DNA from: Spirochaetaceae bacterium | GTDB taxonomy: Bacteria; Spirochaetota; Spirochaetia; JABEVK01 | DNA length: 10,840 bases | Assembly (NCBI GenBank): GCA_023265735.1 | Contig: JAHFSN010000034.1 | Coordinates: forward strand, 1 to 10,840 | Direction of reading: 5' to 3' | Shown here: one piece after another, positions 6,558 through 10,840 of the stretch | How the letters are laid out: every line of letters starts with the position of its first letter | Position numbering within the stretch: position 1 is the first letter of the stretch | Notes under the pieces: model-generated | Seen by the model: only the letters and a program-made list of their open reading frames with translations | What the model was told of the DNA's origin: nothing | The model's database searches: none | Made by a program: the position numbers and the translations under genes

Positions 6558-6587
6558 ATTATAATACCATAGCGAGGGACTTGTCTG
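6558..6587 (-). promoter_or_regulatory. Probable promoter of the UPF0164-like gene, giving a leaderless transcript
   Basis: On the minus strand, CAGACA (6587-6582, four of six to the -35 consensus) is followed after 18 bases by a perfect TATAAT (6563-6558). Only nine bases separate the -10 box from the ATG at 6548, so initiation would fall two or three bases before the start codon or at it. There is no Shine-Dalgarno sequence before this ATG, which agrees with leaderless translation. Confidence 0.55.
6560..6565 (+). promoter_or_regulatory. Possible -10 box for the TPR/propeller operon
   Basis: A perfect TATAAT on the plus strand lies in the same 8-base palindrome ATTATAAT (6558-6565) used by the divergent promoter. 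No convincing -35 box sits 16-18 bases upstream. Initiation near 6572 would give a leader of about 37 bases containing AGAGGGG (6589-6595). Confidence 0.4.
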
Positions 6588-6608
6588 AAGAGGGGTTTTC
6601 GAAGTGCT

Positions 6609-9563
6609 TTGGGGAGGGGAATCCTGAGCCGACTGCTGTCCATGGGGACCATATTCGTTTTCCTCATCCTCGGCGGATCGCTGGCGGCCAATGGCGTTCA
6701 GGAGAATCGTCTCGCCAAGGCCAAGGAACTGATTGCCCAGCAGAACTACAATGATGCCATCCTCCTGCTGACGACCATGGTCAGGGAAGAGCCCGACCGG
6801 CAGGACGAGGCCCAGGAGCTGATCAGCCAGATCGTCCATCTGCGAAACCAATACAACGTCGACTACGAGAGCCTCATCAACCTTCTCTACACGCAGAAGG
6901 ACGAAACCAGTGCCCTCAAGGTCATCAAGCAGCTGGAAGAACTGGACAAGAATCCCAACAAGCAGACCCAGCAGGAGATTGCCCAGGCCAAGCGCACCGC
7001 CCGGCTGATCGCCAGCAACAAGCGGTATCGCGACATCATGGCCCGGGCCCTCGCGCTGCTTAACAGAAACGAGTACGGCGCCGCGGTGCAGGTGTACCTC
7101 GAAGGCTCGGACCTCGCCAAGGACATGTTCCTGGAGTCGGGTTACGGCACCCTGGTGGTGAATCAGGTGAACCGGGCGTGGGATGATTTGAAGACCGCTT
7201 CCGGGCTCTTTGTTCAGGCCGAAACGAGACTTAAGACCCTTTCAGCCCAAGGGGTGACCATCCTGGCCTCGGCATCCCCCGACCCCGCGCCTCTCAATTC
7301 GGCCCTGGCCATCATGAAGGACCTGGCGGCCTGGCGCGAGCGGGCGTGGCAGGATGGGCGGCTCTTCAAGTCTCAAAATGGTTTCCTTGTGAAGAACAGC
7401 CGGCAGGAAGACTTCTTCCTAGGGTACTCGACCCTCTTCGTCCAGGGTCCCCCCGACCAAAAGACTCCCGAGGGAATTCTGGGGGCCTTCGACAGGATGT
7501 GGGGCCAGGTCATGACGCCGTGGATGGGGCAAATTCGGGCCGGCGTTGAGGCCAAGTACACCGAGGCCACCGCCGCCTTGAACCAGAAACGCTACGACCA
7601 GGCCCAGGCTGCCTTCGAGTCGATGCGCCTCCAGGCCCGCCAGGGTCTGGACACGGTGACGCTCTGGAACCGTGTGGCGGGGATCGATGAAGCGGGTTCC
7701 TTTGACCCGCTGGTGAGAAACCGGCTCGTGCCCATTCTCCCCGTGGGCGTCTGGCTCGATCACAGGCTCGCCCTGGCCTTGCAAGGCCTTCGGGCCACCC
7801 GCGAGCTTCCCAAGATCTCCACTTGGCTGGCGACGCCCGGCTTGGACCGCGCCACCCTGGAAACGGCTCGGTCCGAGGCCCATGGATTGCGCGGCGACTT
7901 TGCCAGCTATGCCGATACGGCCGCGGCTTGGGGCGCCCAAAGCCGGGAACTTGAGGCCCGCGGATTCAGCCTGATCGACGCTCCGCCGTTTGGTCCTGCC
8001 TGGCAGGCGACGTGGAACGGCCTGAAGGTGCGGACCCAAACCGACGAAGCCGAGTTCGTGGACCGCCGGGGAAGTTTGGACTACGGCGCCTTGGACCGGC
8101 GCTTTCAGACTCTCCAGACGACCCTTTCGGAGTCGAAGGATCAGGTGGAAGGTAAGGTCAAGTATCCGCTTCAGGCATCGGTACGCCTGGAAGGACTCAA
8201 GCCTCTGCAGGAGACCCTCGCCCAGGACATCGGCGGATTTGTGAAAGACTACGAGGGAGAGGCCGCCGACGTGAAGACACCGGCGGTCCAGCAATGGCCC
8301 GTCCGCGGCAGAGAGCTGCTGGCCAGGCTGAAGTCGTCCCAGACTCTTCAGGGTCAACTTTGGGCCACGGCCAAGGCGAACTACGCCCTCAGCCAGCAGC
8401 GCAAGAAGCAGGGTCAAGACCTGATTCCGCAAATTGCCGTGGCGACGGCCGGCGAGAACTTCACGGCAGCCCGAAGCGTCTTGAACCAGGTTTCCACCAG
8501 GTATTCGGAATCCTTGGATCTGCAGGAAGATCCGGCCTTCCGCTCCGAATCGGACGCCCAGATCAAGGACCTGTTCGACCAGATCCTGAAGGCCGAAAAC
8601 ATCGTGGTGGTCCGGGACGTCCGAAATCTCATCACCCAGGGGAGCCAGGCCTACCTGACCCAGCAGTTCTCCCTGGCGGAACAGACCCTGCTGAAGGCCA
8701 GAAACCGTTGGGCCACCACCAACACGGACCCGAACTCCGAAGTGGAATACTGGCTCACCCTGGCCAACTATGCCCTTTCAGTGACCACGGGCCGGGAATT
8801 GTCTCCCATCGACCCGCTCTACAACGAGGTGCAGCAGCTCCTCAATTTCGCCCGAAAGAACTACACCGAGGGTCAGCACCAAATCGAGGTGGGCGACAAG
8901 GCGGCGGCCGCGGAGCAGATGAAGCAGGCCAAGGACATCTTGAGCAAGATTCTGCTTCCCTTCCCCTTGAACCAAGAAGCCCGGCTCCTCAATTTGGAGA
9001 TCCTCAAGGCCTCGGACCCCGACAACTTCCCGACGCTGTTCAAACAGAATTTCGACGCGGCCGTCGTCAAGATTTCCGGAGGTGACCCCACGGTCGCCTA
9101 CAACGACCTCCAGGACCTCCAGAAGATCCAACCGGACTACCCGGGCATGGACGACGCGATCCATCAGGTGCGGCTGAAGCTCAACCTCGACCGCCAGGCG
9201 GCCGATCCTCGGTTGATTGCCCAAGCCAGGAGCCTCGTGGCTCAGGCGGCCCGGATCTACGATTCCGGGAACCTCGCCCAGCTTCCCGCGGCCCGGACCC
9301 AAGTCCGTCAGGCCCTTCAGTACGACCCGACGAACACCGACGCCCAAAGCCTTTTCGACAAGATCACCTTGAAACTGGCGCCCCAGGTGGCCACCCTGAA
9401 TCCTACCCAGATTGGTGAAATCAACGCCATCTACGACCTTTTGCGGGCCCAGCGGGCCCTGGACGCCCTTTCCCAGCTCACCGATTTCAAGGCAAGGTAT
9501 CCAGAAGTGGCGAAGGAGCCTCGGGTGATCGAATTGGAACGACGAATCAGGGCGTTGATTTAG
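6609..9563 (+). CDS. Large exported TPR-type helical repeat protein (984 residues)
   Basis: The N-terminus looks like an export signal or membrane anchor: basic residues in GRGILSRLLS, then the hydrophobic run TIFVFLILGGSLAANG (14-29). The rest is almost wholly alpha-helical, with degenerate tetratricopeptide units. The clearest are at residues 34-66 (RLAKAKELIAQQNYNDAILL), about 310-345, 678-700 (AYLTQQFSLAEQTLLKA), 752-790, 884-912 (PAARTQVRQALQYDPTNTDA) and the C-terminus. No enzyme motif was found. The likely role is a periplasmic or envelope scaffold binding other proteins, inferred from the architecture. The start is a TTG at 6609, with AGAGGGG 13 bases upstream. An alternative ATG at 6642 would shorten the signal's basic region and has GGGGAGGGGA about 21 bases away, so the TTG is slightly preferred. 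The next gene begins one base after the TAG, so the two are almost certainly co-transcribed. Confidence 0.85.
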   Translation: MGRGILSRLLSMGTIFVFLILGGSLAANGVQENRLAKAKELIAQQNYNDAILLLTTMVREEPDRQDEAQELISQIVHLRNQYNVDYESLINLLYTQKDETSALKVIKQLEELDKNPNKQTQQEIAQAKRTARLIASNKRYRDIMARALALLNRNEYGAAVQVYLEGSDLAKDMFLESGYGTLVVNQVNRAWDDLKTASGLFVQAETRLKTLSAQGVTILASASPDPAPLNSALAIMKDLAAWRERAWQDGRLFKSQNGFLVKNSRQEDFFLGYSTLFVQGPPDQKTPEGILGAFDRMWGQVMTPWMGQIRAGVEAKYTEATAALNQKRYDQAQAAFESMRLQARQGLDTVTLWNRVAGIDEAGSFDPLVRNRLVPILPVGVWLDHRLALALQGLRATRELPKISTWLATPGLDRATLETARSEAHGLRGDFASYADTAAAWGAQSRELEARGFSLIDAPPFGPAWQATWNGLKVRTQTDEAEFVDRRGSLDYGALDRRFQTLQTTLSESKDQVEGKVKYPLQASVRLEGLKPLQETLAQDIGGFVKDYEGEAADVKTPAVQQWPVRGRELLARLKSSQTLQGQLWATAKANYALSQQRKKQGQDLIPQIAVATAGENFTAARSVLNQVSTRYSESLDLQEDPAFRSESDAQIKDLFDQILKAENIVVVRDVRNLITQGSQAYLTQQFSLAEQTLLKARNRWATTNTDPNSEVEYWLTLANYALSVTTGRELSPIDPLYNEVQQLLNFARKNYTEGQHQIEVGDKAAAAEQMKQAKDILSKILLPFPLNQEARLLNLEILKASDPDNFPTLFKQNFDAAVVKISGGDPTVAYNDLQDLQKIQPDYPGMDDAIHQVRLKLNLDRQAADPRLIAQARSLVAQAARIYDSGNLAQLPAARTQVRQALQYDPTNTDAQSLFDKITLKLAPQVATLNPTQIGEINAIYDLLRAQRALDALSQLTDFKARYPEVAKEPRVIELERRIRALI

Positions 9564-9564
9564 C

Positions 9565-10840
9565 ATGCGGCTGGGTTTTCTCTCGTGCTTGGCCCTCTGG
9601 TGCCTCGCCCTCAGTCCGTTGGGCGCCCAGTCCACCTACTTCTGGGACGACCCCGTCTACCTGGTTCGCCAGGGGGCCCGGTTTCCGGTGGCCGTCGACA
9701 ACGGGAAGACGGCGGCGGCGTTCTGGCAGGAACGCCGGCAGACCGACGGCTGGCCCCAGACCTACCTCAGCCTCACGGTCCGCAACGTGGGGGAGAGCGA
9801 CTGGACCACCCGGCGAAACCTTCTGGGTCCGTTCACCCTGATTGGGTCCGAAGCCCAGATCTACTCGGTGGTCCTCACCCAGGCTGGGATCATTTGGGTC
9901 GCCGTCCTCGACCAGGAAGACCAGGTCACGCTCTACAAGTCCGCGGACGGAGCCGCCTCTTTTCAGGTGGACAAGCGGCTCAAGGGCGCCGGGAACCTGC
10001 TGGTCCCTAAGCTGTTCCTGGGCCCCGGGGACGAACCGTTCCTCCTCGTCAACCAAGCCGAAGCCTCGACGTTCCGCATCTTTTCCAGCCGGAGGGTGGC
10101 AGGTCAATGGACGAACCTCCAGGTGGTCACCTCGGAGACCGACCAGCGCCAGAGCTTCCAGCCGTCGGTGGCCCGCAATGGGGACCGTCTCACCCTGGTG
10201 TACCAGACGCTGTTTACGGGCCAGCGGATCACCTATCAGATCTTTCGCAAGGACTCGACCGACGGGGGCGCCACCTGGGGACCCGCCGAACGGCTCTCCG
10301 ACTTTGCCGATGACGCCAATGAGACCGCCGACCAGCTCGACAACGAAAGGCCGTCTGTCTTCTGGTTCCAGAACCGTATGTTTGTCGCTTGGGAGAGGCG
10401 GACGGGACGGACGCTGCCCGTGGTCGAACTGGCCAGCTACTCGGCGGACGGAAAGCGTCTGGACACGCAGACCATGACCCAGAACACCTATACCGCCAGA
10501 AGCCCGCAGTTCTACGTATTTCAGAACAAGCTGCGCCTGGCCTGGTTCGACAACCGCAACGAGACCTATGACCTTTTTCTGTCCTTTTGGGACCCCAGCC
10601 TCGGATGGGATACGCCGGAACGCCTCACCAAGGAGACAGGAAACTCCGTGTTCGGCCAGCCCGCGAAGCTGGGGGACGAGCTATTCTTCTTCTGGCAGAG
10701 CACCTTTGGGGATAACCCCGGGGTCGTCATGCTTTCCCCGGACCACCGGGCCGATCCGCCTACCCTGACTCCGGGCAATTTCAAGGTGGGCTTCAAGACC
10801 AATAATCCGTCGTTCAGTTTAACCGTCAGCTTTCCCCGGG
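9565..10840 (+). CDS. Secreted seven-bladed beta-propeller (sialidase/BNR-like) protein, 5' part
   Basis: The frame is open from the ATG at 9565 to the window end, giving 425 codons with no stop. It starts one base after the TPR gene's stop; no good Shine-Dalgarno sequence is present, so translational coupling is likely. The signal peptide is MRLGFLSCLALWCLALSPLG, with probable cleavage near GAQ-S. Seven blade-like units follow, with cores at about 39-74, 91-134, 146-176, 198-245, 262-296, 313-353 and 364-396. Most contain a hydrophobic strand ending in aromatic residues (AAAFWQERR, LTLVYQTL, MFVAWERR, LRLAWFDNR, LFFFWQST). STDGGATW at 231-238 is an exact Asp-box of the sialidase/BNR type and SADGAASF at 126-133 a degenerate one. 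From about 397 (DPPTLTPGNFKVG) a new domain, possibly Ig-like, begins. Sialidase catalytic residues (Arg triad, Tyr/Glu) could not be assigned, so a binding role is as likely as an enzymatic one. Confidence 0.85.
   Translation, partial: MRLGFLSCLALWCLALSPLGAQSTYFWDDPVYLVRQGARFPVAVDNGKTAAAFWQERRQTDGWPQTYLSLTVRNVGESDWTTRRNLLGPFTLIGSEAQIYSVVLTQAGIIWVAVLDQEDQVTLYKSADGAASFQVDKRLKGAGNLLVPKLFLGPGDEPFLLVNQAEASTFRIFSSRRVAGQWTNLQVVTSETDQRQSFQPSVARNGDRLTLVYQTLFTGQRITYQIFRKDSTDGGATWGPAERLSDFADDANETADQLDNERPSVFWFQNRMFVAWERRTGRTLPVVELASYSADGKRLDTQTMTQNTYTARSPQFYVFQNKLRLAWFDNRNETYDLFLSFWDPSLGWDTPERLTKETGNSVFGQPAKLGDELFFFWQSTFGDNPGVVMLSPDHRADPPTLTPGNFKVGFKTNNPSFSLTVSFPR

Noticed and set aside
6549..6851. N-terminal extension of the UPF0164-like gene by 101 codons
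   Set aside because: The extension precedes a proper signal peptide, covers the promoter region and runs antisense into the start of the divergent TPR gene.
7419..8432. Minus-strand open frame of 337 codons opposite the TPR gene
   Set aside because: It is antisense to a gene with clear TPR content; its product is rich in Gly, Arg and Pro without domains, as expected from GC-rich third codon positions.
8778..9635. Minus-strand open frame of 285 codons across the TPR/propeller junction
   Set aside because: It overlaps two well-supported plus-strand genes and has low-complexity composition with no ribosome site or recognisable domain.
1..10840. Transposons, CRISPR arrays, tRNA or rRNA genes, riboswitches
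   Set aside because: No inverted repeats with transposase frames, no regularly spaced direct repeats, and no intergenic gap long enough to hold a structured RNA gene; the largest gaps are about 40-70 bases.

Overview
The window is GC-rich (low 60s percent by eye) bacterial chromosome carrying seven protein genes and no RNA genes, CRISPR arrays or mobile elements. The best taxonomic clue is the gene at 5304-6548. Its product resembles the UPF0164/FadL-like outer-membrane proteins known mainly from treponemes. The HTH-EIIA(PtsN-like) fusion, the very large secreted repeat proteins and the TPR/ankyrin content also fit a GC-rich spirochaete. This assignment is an inference from recalled family features, not a database result.

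Layout. (1) 2-1840, +: the 3' part of a large secreted protein with Ig/chitobiase-C-like modules followed by a right-handed beta-helix; its start lies outside the window. (2) Converging on it from the minus strand is a three-gene block, read 4308 to 1854: a single-pass membrane protein with a duplicated extracytoplasmic beta domain, an MTH1-like Nudix hydrolase joined to it by an ATGA overlap, and an HTH-EIIA regulator. The regulator has its own strong sigma70-type promoter, placed across the Nudix stop codon. (3) Divergent from that block, 4377-5288, +: a protein with a TIR/deoxyribosyltransferase-like N-terminus and ankyrin repeats. (4) Converging on it, 5304-6548, -: the UPF0164-like outer-membrane protein with a C-terminal TPR. 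(5) Divergent from that, across a short AT-rich spacer with a palindromic -10 box: a 984-residue exported TPR protein (6609-9563, +), then, after one base, a secreted seven-bladed beta-propeller protein (9565 to beyond the window end).

Read together, the right half looks like a cell-envelope locus: an outer-membrane barrel, a large periplasmic TPR scaffold and a secreted propeller protein. The left half joins another secreted repeat protein to nucleotide-pool sanitation and PTS-type regulation. No classical defence system, secretion apparatus or metabolic cluster is visible. The most unusual items are the TIR-like/ankyrin protein whose catalytic-glutamate position reads as cysteine, the TPR fusion on the outer-membrane barrel, the TPR/propeller pair, and two promoters placed so close to their genes that the transcripts would have almost no leader.
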